Source of the DNA: Vibrio crassostreae 9ZC13 | GTDB lineage: Bacteria > Pseudomonadota > Gammaproteobacteria > Enterobacterales > Vibrionaceae | NCBI RefSeq assembly: GCF_000272045.2 | Contig: NZ_AJYZ02000041.1 | Coordinates: forward strand, 450,309 to 514,308 | Reading direction: 5' to 3' | Length of the DNA stretch: 64,000 bases | Shown here: positions 34,765 through 43,985 of the stretch, one piece after another | Position numbering within the stretch: the first letter of the stretch is position 1 | How the letters are laid out: each line of letters starts with the position of its first letter | The notes under the pieces: generated by a model | Told to the model about the DNA's origin: nothing | Database searches by the model: none | Seen by the model: only the letters and a program-made list of their open reading frames with translations | Translations under genes and position numbers: made by a program

Positions 34765-35325
34765 ATGTCAAATTATCTCTCTAAATTACGCTTAATAGCC
34801 TTTTCTCTTGGTGTATTGGTACTTGCCGGGTGTTCATCACTTCCTAGCGAGCTTGAAGCAAAATCAGAGCCTGTAATTAGCGATTACCAACAGTGGGTCG
34901 ACCAACTACCGGATGCGCAAAGTGTTCGATTAGGTGGCGTTATCTCTAAAGTGACCAACTTGAAAGATAAGACTCGAATCGAAGTCGCTAATATGCCGAT
35001 TTCGAGTAGCGGTAAGCCAGATCTAGACGCAGAGCCAAGCGGACGTTTTGTTGGTTATATTGAAGGGTACGTTGAGCCTCTAAGCTTTGCAGAAGGTCGT
35101 CTGATTACTTTGGTTGGTCAGTCAATTGGAAGTGAAGATGGAAAAATAGGGGAATACCCTTACACCTTCCCTGTAATGAAAGTAGACAACCAACGCCTGT
35201 GGAACATTACTGAGCGCGTTGTTGTTAACGATTTTGCACCAACCTACTACTCGTGCAGAAGTTTACATTGCCGCAGTTTTCAAACGATGCCAAGACAAGG
35301 TCGAGTGATACAAGACGTAGAGTAA
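34765..35325 (+). CDS. Slp-family outer membrane lipoprotein
   Basis: Predicted lipoprotein of 186 residues with a lipobox LAGC (Cys23); Ser at +2 suggests outer-membrane sorting. The mature part has the Slp/YeaY pattern, with QSVRLGGVISKVTN, GRFVGYIEGYVEP and a final YYSCRSLHCRSF. In E. coli the yeaY homologue occupies the same position between tsaB and fadD. Its function is not established. Confidence 0.88.
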   Translation: MSNYLSKLRLIAFSLGVLVLAGCSSLPSELEAKSEPVISDYQQWVDQLPDAQSVRLGGVISKVTNLKDKTRIEVANMPISSSGKPDLDAEPSGRFVGYIEGYVEPLSFAEGRLITLVGQSIGSEDGKIGEYPYTFPVMKVDNQRLWNITERVVVNDFAPTYYSCRSLHCRSFQTMPRQGRVIQDVE

Positions 35326-35338
35326 TTAACTTTATCCG

Positions 35339-36226
35339 ATGTTGATTACGCAAACAGATGGAACTACATGTTTGATGATTGAAAAGTCATACTCCCTCGC
35401 GAGCGGGACGCTTGCAACACAACAGATTGGCAACCCACAAACGACCGCAACGACGGTCGTTTTTATTCATGGGTGGTTGGATAATTCGTCCAGCTTTAAT
35501 CAGGTTATGCAGCAAGTCGCCAAGTTTGCGCCCAATGCTCACCTTGTTGCTATCGATCTCTTCGGACACGGCTTCTCGTCGCACAAATCGGGAAGTTACT
35601 ACCCATTTCATGATTATATAGATGACTTGCATCAGTTGGTGACTAAATTATCGCCAAACAGACTGGTACTGGTAGGACATTCACTTGGTGCATTGATAGC
35701 AAGTTGCTATAGTGCCGCCTTTCCTGAAAAGGTGTCAGGATTAATTCAAATTGAAGGTCACGGACCTCTTTCTGAAGCTCCCCACGAAACAGTCTCTCGC
35801 TTGAGGGATGGGGTACTCAGTCGTCTTCGACAGCGAAGAAAGCCTTCACGTCCTCTGGCAAGCCTTGAGGATGCTATTAAGCTGAGAGCTCACGCCAACC
35901 AAATTAATGCTGAATTAATCGCTCCTATTGTTGAGCGAGGTATTGTCGAGTTCGAGAACTCTTGGCAATGGCGATGCGACCCTAATCTAAAATGTGACTC
36001 GTTATATCGAATGTCACAAGCGCACGCTGAAGCGATTATGGCGGCTATTGAATGCCCTCAATTAATAATCCTAGGCAATGATGGATTCCGACATTTGCAG
36101 CATAATCGCTACAAATCAGTGCATAGTCCTCTGCAAATAGAGACTGTTCCTGGTGGACATCATTGTCATTTAGAGAGCCCAGAGCTAGTTTCAGAGCTAA
36201 TTCTTGGTGTAGTTAACAAAATTTAA
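35339..36226 (+). CDS. Alpha/beta-hydrolase family protein
   Basis: Predicted cytoplasmic hydrolase of 295 residues with an oxyanion-hole HGW motif (FIHGWLDNSSSF), the nucleophile elbow GHSLGA (Ser115), an acid in the ILGNDG region and the catalytic His in GGHHCHLE. Ribosome-binding sites before the ATG at 35339 and an alternative at 35375 are both weak. It lies 13 bp after slp and 106 bp before fadD, so a role on an acyl ester or thioester is plausible, but substrate is unknown. Confidence 0.88.
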   Translation: MLITQTDGTTCLMIEKSYSLASGTLATQQIGNPQTTATTVVFIHGWLDNSSSFNQVMQQVAKFAPNAHLVAIDLFGHGFSSHKSGSYYPFHDYIDDLHQLVTKLSPNRLVLVGHSLGALIASCYSAAFPEKVSGLIQIEGHGPLSEAPHETVSRLRDGVLSRLRQRRKPSRPLASLEDAIKLRAHANQINAELIAPIVERGIVEFENSWQWRCDPNLKCDSLYRMSQAHAEAIMAAIECPQLIILGNDGFRHLQHNRYKSVHSPLQIETVPGGHHCHLESPELVSELILGVVNKI

Positions 36227-36332
36227 ACAAGTGTTTGAGCCTTTTAGTGCTCATGCACTAAAGCTGTGCTGTAATACCGCAATGATAAAAAGCGGCGAAG
36301 CAGTCGTCAGCTGATAAACGAGGAGTAACATC

Positions 36333-38027
36333 GTGGATAAACCTTGGCTTTCACGTTATCCAAGTGACGTACCAGAAACGATCAACCCAGATCAGTACCC
36401 ATCTCTTGTAGAAATGTTTGAACAGTCGGTACAGAAGTACGCGGACCAACCTGCATTCGAGAACATGGGCTCGATTATGACATTCCGTAAGCTTGAAGAG
36501 CGCAGCCGTGCTTTTGCCGCTTACCTGCAGAATGACTTGAAACTGAAGAAGGGCGATCGCGTCGCGCTAATGATGCCAAACCTACTGCAATACCCAATTG
36601 CACTGTTTGGTGTATTGCGTGCAGGTATGATTGCAGTGAACGTCAACCCACTGTACACACCTCGTGAGCTTGAACATCAACTGAACGATTCTGGTGCAAA
36701 GGCGATTGTTATCGTATCTAACTTTGCGAGCACGCTAGAGAAAGTCGTTGATAACACGCCGGTTAAACACGTTGTTCTAACTAGCCTAGGGCAAATGCTG
36801 CCACGCGCGAAAGGGACAATTGTCGACTTTGTAGTGAAATACGTAAAAGGCATGGTGCCTAAGTATGATCTGCCGGGTGCTATCTCATTCAGAAAAGCGC
36901 TGCACAAAGGTCGTCGTCTTCAATATGTGAAACCGTTCATGGCGGGTGATGACATCGCGTTCCTACAGTACACTGGTGGTACAACAGGTGTAGCGAAGGG
37001 CGCAATCCTAACGCACCGCAATATGATTGCGAACGTACTTCAAGCGAAAGGGGCTTACGGTCCTGTTCTGCAAGAAGGCCGCGAGTTGGTTGTAACGGCA
37101 TTACCGCTTTACCACGTATTTGCACTGACGGTGAACTGCTTACTGTTTGTTGAGATGGGTGGTCGTAACCTTCTAATTACTAACCCTCGTGACATTCCTG
37201 GCTTTATTAAAGAGCTGCAAAAGGTTCCGTTTACCGCAATTACCGGCGTAAACACCTTGTTTAATGCGCTAGTTAATAACGAAGATTTCCACGAGTTGGA
37301 TTTCAGTAACCTACGCCTATCTGTTGGCGGCGGCATGGCGGTTCAACGCGCTGTTGCTGAGCAATGGAAGAAAGCGACAGGCATTCACCTATTGGAAGGC
37401 TATGGCTTAACTGAGTGTTCACCACTGGTAACGGGTAACCCATACGACCTGAAAGACTACACAGGTGCTATCGGCCTACCAGTACCATCGACAGAAGTTC
37501 GTATTGTTGATGATGAAGGTAAGGTTATTGCTAATGACCAAGTAGGCGAGCTACAAGTTCGTGGCCCTCAAGTGATGCAAGGTTACTGGCAGCGCCCTGA
37601 AGCGACCAAAGAAGTGATCGATCAAGACGGTTGGTTATCGACAGGTGACATCGTTAAGTTTGATGACGAAGGCTTGTTGTACATCGTTGACCGTAAGAAG
37701 GACATGATTCTTGTATCAGGCTTCAACGTCTACCCGAACGAGATTGAAGACGTTGTGGCTCTGCATGGTAAAGTGCTTGAAGTAGCAGCTATCGGTCAAC
37801 CTCATGAAGTGTCTGGTGAATTGGTTAAGATCTACGTTGTGAAGCGTGACCCTAGCCTGACCAAAGAAGACATTATCGCGCACTGTCGTGAGCACTTAAC
37901 GGGTTACAAAATCCCTAAATTAGTCGAGTTCAGAGATGATCTTCCAAAGACTAACGTAGGTAAGATCTTACGCCGCGTACTGCGTGAAGAAAACGATGCA
38001 GAACTTGCGAAACGCGCTAGCGAATAA
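36333..38027 (+). CDS. fadD: Long-chain fatty acid CoA ligase FadD
   Basis: Activates long-chain fatty acids to acyl-CoA at the inner membrane for beta-oxidation and phospholipid recycling. The 564-residue protein has the AMP-binding motif YTGGTTGVAKG (about residue 213), GYGLTECSP, and the FACS signature region GWLSTGDIVKF with GFNVYPNEIE. The start is GTG with AGGAG 8 nt upstream. It lies upstream of rnd in the conserved order. No clear FadR operator was found by eye. Confidence 0.96.
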   Translation: MDKPWLSRYPSDVPETINPDQYPSLVEMFEQSVQKYADQPAFENMGSIMTFRKLEERSRAFAAYLQNDLKLKKGDRVALMMPNLLQYPIALFGVLRAGMIAVNVNPLYTPRELEHQLNDSGAKAIVIVSNFASTLEKVVDNTPVKHVVLTSLGQMLPRAKGTIVDFVVKYVKGMVPKYDLPGAISFRKALHKGRRLQYVKPFMAGDDIAFLQYTGGTTGVAKGAILTHRNMIANVLQAKGAYGPVLQEGRELVVTALPLYHVFALTVNCLLFVEMGGRNLLITNPRDIPGFIKELQKVPFTAITGVNTLFNALVNNEDFHELDFSNLRLSVGGGMAVQRAVAEQWKKATGIHLLEGYGLTECSPLVTGNPYDLKDYTGAIGLPVPSTEVRIVDDEGKVIANDQVGELQVRGPQVMQGYWQRPEATKEVIDQDGWLSTGDIVKFDDEGLLYIVDRKKDMILVSGFNVYPNEIEDVVALHGKVLEVAAIGQPHEVSGELVKIYVVKRDPSLTKEDIIAHCREHLTGYKIPKLVEFRDDLPKTNVGKILRRVLREENDAELAKRASE

Positions 38028-38105
38028 TTAGCCCGTTTGCGCGAAAGTACTGCACCAAAACCATTGAGGCGCTTAATCTAAGCGAGCGCTGAAAAATGGT
38101 GTTAG

Positions 38106-38134
38106 AATGCCGACAGTTAATGTCGGCATTTTTG
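38106..38134 (+). terminator. fadD rho-independent terminator
   Basis: AATGCCGAC pairs with GTCGGCATT and is followed by T3. Confidence 0.85.
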
Positions 38135-38170
38135 TATCCGGCGATCAAATAGAAACCTGTGAGAGTTTTT

Positions 38171-39289
38171 GTGGATTATCAAATCATTACCCAATTGAAA
38201 GACCTTGAGCGAGTTTGCCAACAAGCACGTGAAGCCGATGTCGTTATGCTTGATACGGAGTTCGTTCGTACTAGAACCTATTACCCTCAATTAGGCTTGA
38301 TTCAGTTATTTGATGGTGAAACGCTGTCACTGATTGACCCTATTGCTCTTGATGACATGACACCGTTCGTTACCTTGTTGAAAGACGCATCAGTATTGAA
38401 AGTGCTGCACGCGTGCGGTGAAGATTTGGAAGTGTTCCAGAACGCATTTGGCTGTACACCAACACCAATGGTTGATACACAGATCATGGCGGCTTTCTTA
38501 GGTCATGGTTTATCAACGGGCTTTGCTGCTCTGGTTTCAGAGTTTGTCGGTGTCGATCTCGATAAGAGTGAATCTCGCACAGACTGGCTAGCGCGTCCGC
38601 TTTCTCAAAAACAATTGGACTACGCAGCAGCAGATGTGCATTACCTAATGCCAATGTACAACAAGCTTCTAGAAAAAGTGATGGAAGCTGGCTGGTGGGA
38701 AGCGGCTCAGCAAGAGTCTGATTTACAAGTTGCCAAGCGCATTCGTAAAGTAAACCCAGATACAGCCTACCTTGATATTAAAGGGGCGTGGCAGCTTAAA
38801 CCTAAGCAATTAGCGATCTTACGACCTCTAGCAACTTGGCGTCTAAAAGAAGCAATCAAGCGCGATTTAGCGCTGAACTTTGTCTTCAAAGAACAAGACC
38901 TATGGGCTGTGGCGCGTTTTGCGATGAAAGATCCCAAGCACATGGAGCAAGAGGGTTTTGATTACCGCTCTGTGCGTCGCCATGGTGCGAAGATCAGCTC
39001 AATCGTAAAGTTAGCGGAACATACACCAGAAGAAGAGTACCCAGCACCAGTAGAACGTCTAATGGACTTCCCTGGCTACAAGCAACTCTTCAAAGTGCTG
39101 AAAGATGAAGTGAAAACAGCATCACAACACAGTGGTTTGGCGACGGAATTCTTGGCATCGAAGAAGCAACTTAACCAAATGTTAAGCTGGGTGTGGAAGC
39201 ACGATCGTAACCCAGAAAAGCTGCCTGATGTTATGCAAGGCTGGCGTTTAGATGTGGTTGGCGAAAAGCTGAGTAAAGCGATCAAATAA
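38171..39289 (+). CDS. rnd: Ribonuclease D
   Basis: 3'-5' exoribonuclease that trims tRNA precursors. The product is 372 residues with the DEDDy motifs DTEF, the Asp in HACGEDLEVF, and YAAADVHYL, followed by an HRDC domain. I chose the GTG at 38171 (VDYQIITQ), which aligns with MNYQMIT of E. coli Rnd and has GAGAG upstream; an in-frame GTG at 38159 adds four residues. It is convergent with minEDC. Confidence 0.94.
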   Translation: MDYQIITQLKDLERVCQQAREADVVMLDTEFVRTRTYYPQLGLIQLFDGETLSLIDPIALDDMTPFVTLLKDASVLKVLHACGEDLEVFQNAFGCTPTPMVDTQIMAAFLGHGLSTGFAALVSEFVGVDLDKSESRTDWLARPLSQKQLDYAAADVHYLMPMYNKLLEKVMEAGWWEAAQQESDLQVAKRIRKVNPDTAYLDIKGAWQLKPKQLAILRPLATWRLKEAIKRDLALNFVFKEQDLWAVARFAMKDPKHMEQEGFDYRSVRRHGAKISSIVKLAEHTPEEEYPAPVERLMDFPGYKQLFKVLKDEVKTASQHSGLATEFLASKKQLNQMLSWVWKHDRNPEKLPDVMQGWRLDVVGEKLSKAIK

Positions 39290-39340
39290 CCGCTTGCTGC
39301 TTTAAAGCCTAACTTAGTTACAGTTATAAACTGCACATAC

Positions 39341-39368
39341 AAAAAAGAGAGCCTAGGCTCTCTTTTTT
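39341..39368. terminator. Bidirectional terminator between rnd and minE
   Basis: AAAAAAGAGAGCCTAGGCTCTCTTTTTT is a perfect 28-bp palindrome (written here as arms of 14 each), with A6 and T6 ends serving both strands. Confidence 0.92.
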
Positions 39369-39418
39369 ATTCAATCAATACAAGCAAGTGTATTACCTGC
39401 CAATCTTGTTCAGAAAGA

Positions 39419-39682
39419 TTATCGATCTTCTTCTGGAAGCTTAACATTCAACTCTAACACTGAGATGTCGTCATCTTTGTGTTCAAAAGTCAGATCAACC
39501 ATTGATGGATCGACCTCAACGTACTTGGCAATACACTTCAAGATGTCTTCTTTTAGTTGCGGCAGGTAAGACGGCGCTGGGTCGTCATGGCTGCGTCGCT
39601 CTGCAACAATGATCTGCAAACGTTCTTTGGCTAGGTTTGCGGTTGTCTTTTTCTGTGGTCTAAAAAACTCTAATAATGACAT
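39419..39682 (-). CDS. minE: Cell division topological specificity factor MinE
   Basis: Stimulates MinD ATPase and drives the pole-to-pole oscillation that confines MinCD away from mid-cell. The 87-residue protein begins MSLLEFFRPQKKTTANLAKERLQI, comprising the membrane-targeting helix and MinD-contact segment, and continues with the topological specificity domain. Last gene of minCDE, 6 bp after minD. Confidence 0.96.
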   Translation of the reverse strand: MSLLEFFRPQKKTTANLAKERLQIIVAERRSHDDPAPSYLPQLKEDILKCIAKYVEVDPSMVDLTFEHKDDDISVLELNVKLPEEDR

Positions 39683-39688
39683 TGTGCA

Positions 39689-40501
39689 TTAGCCCCCGAA
39701 CAGTCGTTTGAAGATGCCTTTCTTCTGTTCCGTTAAGAAGCGGAAGTCAACTTGGCTACCCAGTAGTCGCTCTACAGTATCATTGTAAGCCATACCTGCG
39801 TCGGTTGCTTCGTCAAAGATAACTGGAACACCCTTGTTCGATGCGTTCAGTACCGCTTGGCTCTCTGGAATTACACCCAGTAGAGAGATGTGCAGGATTT
39901 CTTCAACGTCTTCAACACTGAGCATCTCACCTTGAGTTACACGTGCTGGGTTGTAGCGAGTCAATAGAAGGTGTGTTTTCACTGGCTCTAAGCCGTCTTC
40001 AGAACGACGAGATTTAGAGTCAAGAATACCTAGAATACGGTCTGAATCGCGTACTGAAGAGACTTCTGGGTTGGTGGTTACAATCGCTTCATCAGCGAAG
40101 TACAACGCCATAAGAGCGCCTTGTTCGATACCCGCAGGAGAATCACAGATGATGAAATCAAAGCCCATTTCATCCAGTTCATCAAATACACGACGAACAC
40201 CATCTTTTGTTAGTGCGTCTTTATCACGAGTTTGAGAAGCAGGAAGAATGAACAGGTTCTCTGTGCGCTTGTCTTTGATCATCGCTTGGTTCAGCGTCGC
40301 TTCACCATTGATAACATTAACGAAGTCGTACACAACACGACGCTCACAACCCATGATTAAATCTAGGTTACGCAGACCGATATCAAAGTCGATAACTGCG
40401 GTTTTCTTTCCTTTTAAAGCCAGACCCGAGGCAATAGCTGCACTGGAGGTCGTTTTGCCTACCCCGCCTTTACCTGACGTTACAACGATAATGCGTGCCA
40501 T
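39689..40501 (-). CDS. minD: Septum site-determining ATPase MinD
   Basis: Membrane-associated ParA/MinD ATPase that recruits MinC and oscillates with MinE. The 270-residue protein has the deviant Walker A GKGGVGKTT, a DFDIGLRNLD segment, ICDSPAGIE, and the C-terminal amphipathic membrane-targeting helix GIFKRLFGG. It lies between minC and minE in the usual order. Confidence 0.97.
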   Translation of the reverse strand: MARIIVVTSGKGGVGKTTSSAAIASGLALKGKKTAVIDFDIGLRNLDLIMGCERRVVYDFVNVINGEATLNQAMIKDKRTENLFILPASQTRDKDALTKDGVRRVFDELDEMGFDFIICDSPAGIEQGALMALYFADEAIVTTNPEVSSVRDSDRILGILDSKSRRSEDGLEPVKTHLLLTRYNPARVTQGEMLSVEDVEEILHISLLGVIPESQAVLNASNKGVPVIFDEATDAGMAYNDTVERLLGSQVDFRFLTEQKKGIFKRLFGG

Positions 40502-40522
40502 TCTGTTTTCCTTTTATTTCTC

Positions 40523-41185
40523 TTATATTGCGAGGACATCAACGTGTAATACATCGTTTGCCATACTGAACATGGTTTTCTTCTGCCAGTACTCGCTTTC
40601 AATTTGATCGCTGAGCCAGTAATTTCCAGCAATGGAAACCAGCTCGGCTTGTAAGTCATTACAAATTATTTTTGCTTCAGTTTGACCACTTGCACCTGCA
40701 ATCGCACGGCCGCGTAAAGTGCCATGAATATGGATGCTGCCATCGGCAATCACTTCCGCGCCTGCACTCACATGGCTGAGTATCAATAGATCGCCATCTT
40801 TCGCATAAACCTGCTGACCAGAACGAATAGGGGTTCTAATCACCTTGATTGGTGCCATTTTCGCTGGAGCTTGAGACGGCGACTTGCTTGCCGTCATCAC
40901 CGCAAAACCGGCTTCTTTAGCGAGGTTTTGCATTCGCTTATCAGAACAGCCAGCCACACCAACCGGGATCATGCCCGCTTGAGATATACCATTTTTAAGT
41001 TGCACAAAATCGATATCGCCCGCGACTTTACTGATGTTGATAACAACAGGTGCGGCAGCGAAAAACGTAGGTGCTTGGTCTACTTTCTCTTGAAGAAAAG
41101 AGACTGCATTTTCGACTTGATCATCGGATAAGTGCAAAACAGATAGCGTAAAGCTGCTACCTTTTAGATCTGGGTTACTAGACAT
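40523..41185 (-). CDS. minC: Septum formation inhibitor MinC
   Basis: Inhibits FtsZ polymerisation near the poles when bound to MinD. The N-terminal domain (LKGSSFTLSVLHL) binds FtsZ, and the C-terminal beta-helix domain (VYAKDGDLLILSHVSAGAEV, split, then GSIHIHGTLRGRAIAG) binds MinD. I chose ATG at 41185 (MSSNPDLKG, 220 residues) by alignment with E. coli MinC; an upstream TTG at 41206 would add seven residues. It heads minCDE and is divergent from ycgL. Confidence 0.95.
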   Translation of the reverse strand: MSSNPDLKGSSFTLSVLHLSDDQVENAVSFLQEKVDQAPTFFAAAPVVINISKVAGDIDFVQLKNGISQAGMIPVGVAGCSDKRMQNLAKEAGFAVMTASKSPSQAPAKMAPIKVIRTPIRSGQQVYAKDGDLLILSHVSAGAEVIADGSIHIHGTLRGRAIAGASGQTEAKIICNDLQAELVSIAGNYWLSDQIESEYWQKKTMFSMANDVLHVDVLAI

Positions 41186-41404
41186 CGAAAAACTACAGGA
41201 CCTCAATAGCGGATTGGTACAATTTCTTTATCAATAAAATAAAGGGCATTGCCTGAAACTAGGTTTATCATGTTATATTCCCAAACCAAGCACAGCAAGT
41301 AATCTTGTTGTCAAATGGACGTTTTGTTCCCAATATTTCCCTAACATAAACTATTGATCTCGCAAGTGAGAGTTTTGTAGTCATAATCAATTAAAAGGTT
41401 TGTC

Positions 41405-41695
41405 ATGCTGTGTTCTATATATAAAAGCTCAAAGAAAGAAGGAACATACCTTTATATCCCTAAGAAGGATGATTTTTCACAAGTTCCTGACGCATTGATG
41501 CAAATGTTTGGTAAACCTAGTTTTGTAATGGTAATTAAAATGGATGGCCGTAAACTGGCTCAAGTAAACATCGAAAAAGTGAAAGAATCACTGAATACCG
41601 ATGGTTTCTTTTTACAGGTTCCGCCACCACCAGTTAACGAACTTGAGCTTCATAAAGAGCGTAAAGCTCAACAGAAATCTCAAGACGAAGAGTGA
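41405..41695 (+). CDS. ycgL: YcgL domain-containing protein
   Basis: Small conserved protein of 96 residues beginning MLCSIYKSSKKEGTYLYI, typical of the YcgL family. Structural work on the E. coli protein shows a distinct alpha/beta fold; function is unknown. The C-terminal tail is charged (HKERKAQQKSQDEE). It is divergent from minC, as in E. coli, and 30 bp upstream of the lytic transglycosylase gene. Confidence 0.9.
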   Translation: MLCSIYKSSKKEGTYLYIPKKDDFSQVPDALMQMFGKPSFVMVIKMDGRKLAQVNIEKVKESLNTDGFFLQVPPPPVNELELHKERKAQQKSQDEE

Positions 41696-41725
41696 TAGCC
41701 ACCTCAATTCAAGGAGGAGTGATCG

Positions 41726-42724
41726 TTGAGTAAATTTTCGAAAACCATATTGGCTGTGTCGGCATTACTATTGGGTAATAGCCTGACCATAAGTTCAGTA
41801 CAAGCTGAAGAACTGAGCTTCGAGCAATATGTAGAAAAACTAAAACAACAAGGCCGTGAAGAAGGCATCTCTGAAGCGATCATTGATGAAGCCTTTGATG
41901 GTGTAACGTTTAAGCCAAGAGCGGTAAAAGCCGACAAAAACCAACCTGAGAAAAAACTGACTCTGGATGAATACATTCCACGAGCGGTTCCAGATTGGAA
42001 AGTGAAGCAAGCAAGGTCACTCTACAAGGAGCATTACACCGCGTTAAAGCGTATTGGTGATGAATATGGTGTTCAACCAAGATTCATTGTCGCGCTATGG
42101 GGCGTTGAGAGTAATTTTGGTAAGTTCACGGGCAATTACAGCGTTATCGACGCCCTAACTACCATGGCTTATGAAGGACGCCGAGAAGCTTTCTTCCGTA
42201 GCGAAGCGATGGCGGCATTGAAGATTCTTGATCAAGGCCATATTGCACCAAAAGAGATGAAAGGCTCTTGGGCTGGTGCGATGGGTCAACCTCAGTTTAT
42301 GCCAAGCTCATTCTTAGCGTTTGCCGCTGATGGTAGTGGCGACGGTAAGAAAGATATTTGGGGCACTGAAGAAGATGTGTTTGCTTCGGCAGCCAATTAC
42401 CTTAGCCAATCAGGCTGGGATGATAAGTACACTTGGGGTCGTCAGGTTCATGTTCCGTCAAATGTGTCGATCGATTTACAAGGTCGAGACGAAGACAAAG
42501 CGAAATACTTAAAAGAGTGGTCTGAACTCGGTATTAAACGCTATGACGATCGCCCACTGCCAACGCTTGATGAAGACATTAAAGCTTGGTTGATAATGCC
42601 GGATGATGAAACCGGACGTTCGTACCTCATTTACAACAACTACAATGTGTTAATGAAGTGGAATCGTTCTTACTACTTTGCTTTGGCAGTAAGCCATCTA
42701 GCCGACAGAATTAAGTTTGATTAA
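41726..42724 (+). CDS. MltB-type lytic murein transglycosylase
   Basis: Predicted periplasmic GH103 transglycosylase that cleaves peptidoglycan with anhydromuropeptide formation. The 332-residue protein has a signal peptide ending near SVQA (about residue 27) without a lipobox, the catalytic glutamate in GVESNFG (Glu128), and family motifs GSWAGAMGQPQFMPSS and DIWGTEEDVFASAANYL. Translation starts at TTG, supported by AAGGAGGAG 6 nt upstream. It follows ycgL. Confidence 0.92.
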   Translation: MSKFSKTILAVSALLLGNSLTISSVQAEELSFEQYVEKLKQQGREEGISEAIIDEAFDGVTFKPRAVKADKNQPEKKLTLDEYIPRAVPDWKVKQARSLYKEHYTALKRIGDEYGVQPRFIVALWGVESNFGKFTGNYSVIDALTTMAYEGRREAFFRSEAMAALKILDQGHIAPKEMKGSWAGAMGQPQFMPSSFLAFAADGSGDGKKDIWGTEEDVFASAANYLSQSGWDDKYTWGRQVHVPSNVSIDLQGRDEDKAKYLKEWSELGIKRYDDRPLPTLDEDIKAWLIMPDDETGRSYLIYNNYNVLMKWNRSYYFALAVSHLADRIKFD

Positions 42725-42777
42725 CAGACCTAAGTCGCTTTGAATAGCATTTGGCCTACCATAGGCAGAACGAACTA

Positions 42778-42802
42778 AAGGACTCTTCGGAGTCCTTTTT
42801 GA
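42778..42802 (+). terminator. Terminator with UUCG tetraloop
   Basis: AAGGACTC-TTCG-GAGTCCTT is followed by T-rich sequence and ends the ycgL-transglycosylase unit. Confidence 0.9.
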
Positions 42803-42835
42803 TTTTATATTTCAGAGATTTAATAAGGTGATCTT

Positions 42836-43780
42836 GTGCTAACAGATAGAGCTGCACAGATGGTGATATTCCATGCGCTGATCAAGCACGAAGGCTTTAC
42901 CAGTGCTGCAAAAAGCTTGAACGTTTCGGTGTCCCATATCAGTAAGCAAGTCGCTTTGCTTGAAGACTCTATAGGCATCAAGCTGGTGCAAAGGACAACA
43001 CGAAGCTTAACGCTCACTGAAGCGGGAGACGTGTTCTATCAACATTGTGAGCAGCTGTTTAACACGGTGAAAGCAGCTCAGATGGATATGGACAGCCAGC
43101 GCGATGATATCTCTGGAATACTACGCGTCGGGTTGTCGCAGTCATTTGGCACACTCCATATCATTCCGGCGATTGATCAACTCAGACAGCTTTATCCTCA
43201 ATTGAGAATCGAGGTCCACTTGTTCGACTATAAGGTGGACATGATTGAAGAGCGATTGGATCTCTGGATCACCAACAATGAAGACTTGCCTGAAGGTTAC
43301 ATTGCGCAGCGTTTAGCAGACAGCCAGTTTGTGGTGGCTGCGTCACCGGATTATCTGATTAAGGCCGGGACGCCACATGTACCTTCCGATTTGATTGACC
43401 ATAACTGTCTTATCTATCGCAGCCGTGAACGAGATTACACATCGTGGGCGTTTGATAACGGGCAAGAAAACCTCAGCGTCAAAGTCGCGGGCGATTACTC
43501 AGTCGATTTGGCTGAGGCAGTACGAGACGCGGCAGTATCAGGGTGGGGCGTTGCTTATTTGGCGACTTACTTAGTGAAAGAAGAGTTTAGAACGGGCAAG
43601 CTCATTCAAGTATTGCCAGAGTGGAGAGCCAGTCAGCTGATGCCATTCTATGCCGTTTACCCGAGCCGAAAGAATATGCCGAAGAAGCTTTCGGCAGTGA
43701 TTGAGTTCATTAAAGATCATATCGGGTCGCCGACGTATTGGGACAAAAACCTCAAAACTTGCGTTGAACTGCATCGCTAA
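42836..43780 (+). CDS. LysR-family transcriptional regulator
   Basis: DNA-binding regulator of 314 residues. The N-terminal winged HTH (residues 15-60) includes GFTSAAKSLNVSVSHISKQVALLE, written in parts as GFTSAAKSLN and SHISKQV, and is followed by a substrate-binding domain with GILRVGLSQSFG and VAASPDYL. It begins with GTG. It belongs to the CrgA-like subgroup by the short HTH spacing. It is in line with, not divergent from, the nucleoside transporter downstream, so its targets cannot be inferred with confidence. Confidence 0.9.
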   Translation: MLTDRAAQMVIFHALIKHEGFTSAAKSLNVSVSHISKQVALLEDSIGIKLVQRTTRSLTLTEAGDVFYQHCEQLFNTVKAAQMDMDSQRDDISGILRVGLSQSFGTLHIIPAIDQLRQLYPQLRIEVHLFDYKVDMIEERLDLWITNNEDLPEGYIAQRLADSQFVVAASPDYLIKAGTPHVPSDLIDHNCLIYRSRERDYTSWAFDNGQENLSVKVAGDYSVDLAEAVRDAAVSGWGVAYLATYLVKEEFRTGKLIQVLPEWRASQLMPFYAVYPSRKNMPKKLSAVIEFIKDHIGSPTYWDKNLKTCVELHR

Positions 43781-43985
43781 CTGTTTCCTAATCTATAAAT
43801 ATAATTTCCATATGGAAAAAGTACGCTTTTTAATCAAAGTTAATTATTAAAATTCAATAACTTAATTATACTCATAGTTAAATCGTGATTACCCCAACAT
43901 CACATTAACAACCTCAGCTTGCCGCAAACGATTTCCTCTATAGAATGCGTCGCCTTTCCTACCTACAACTTTTAGGTTGACGCAC

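Noticed and set aside
43860..43910. CRP site upstream of the nucleoside transporter
   Set aside because: The GTGA and TCAC halves are present but the 11-bp spacing does not fit the 6-bp spacer of a CRP site.
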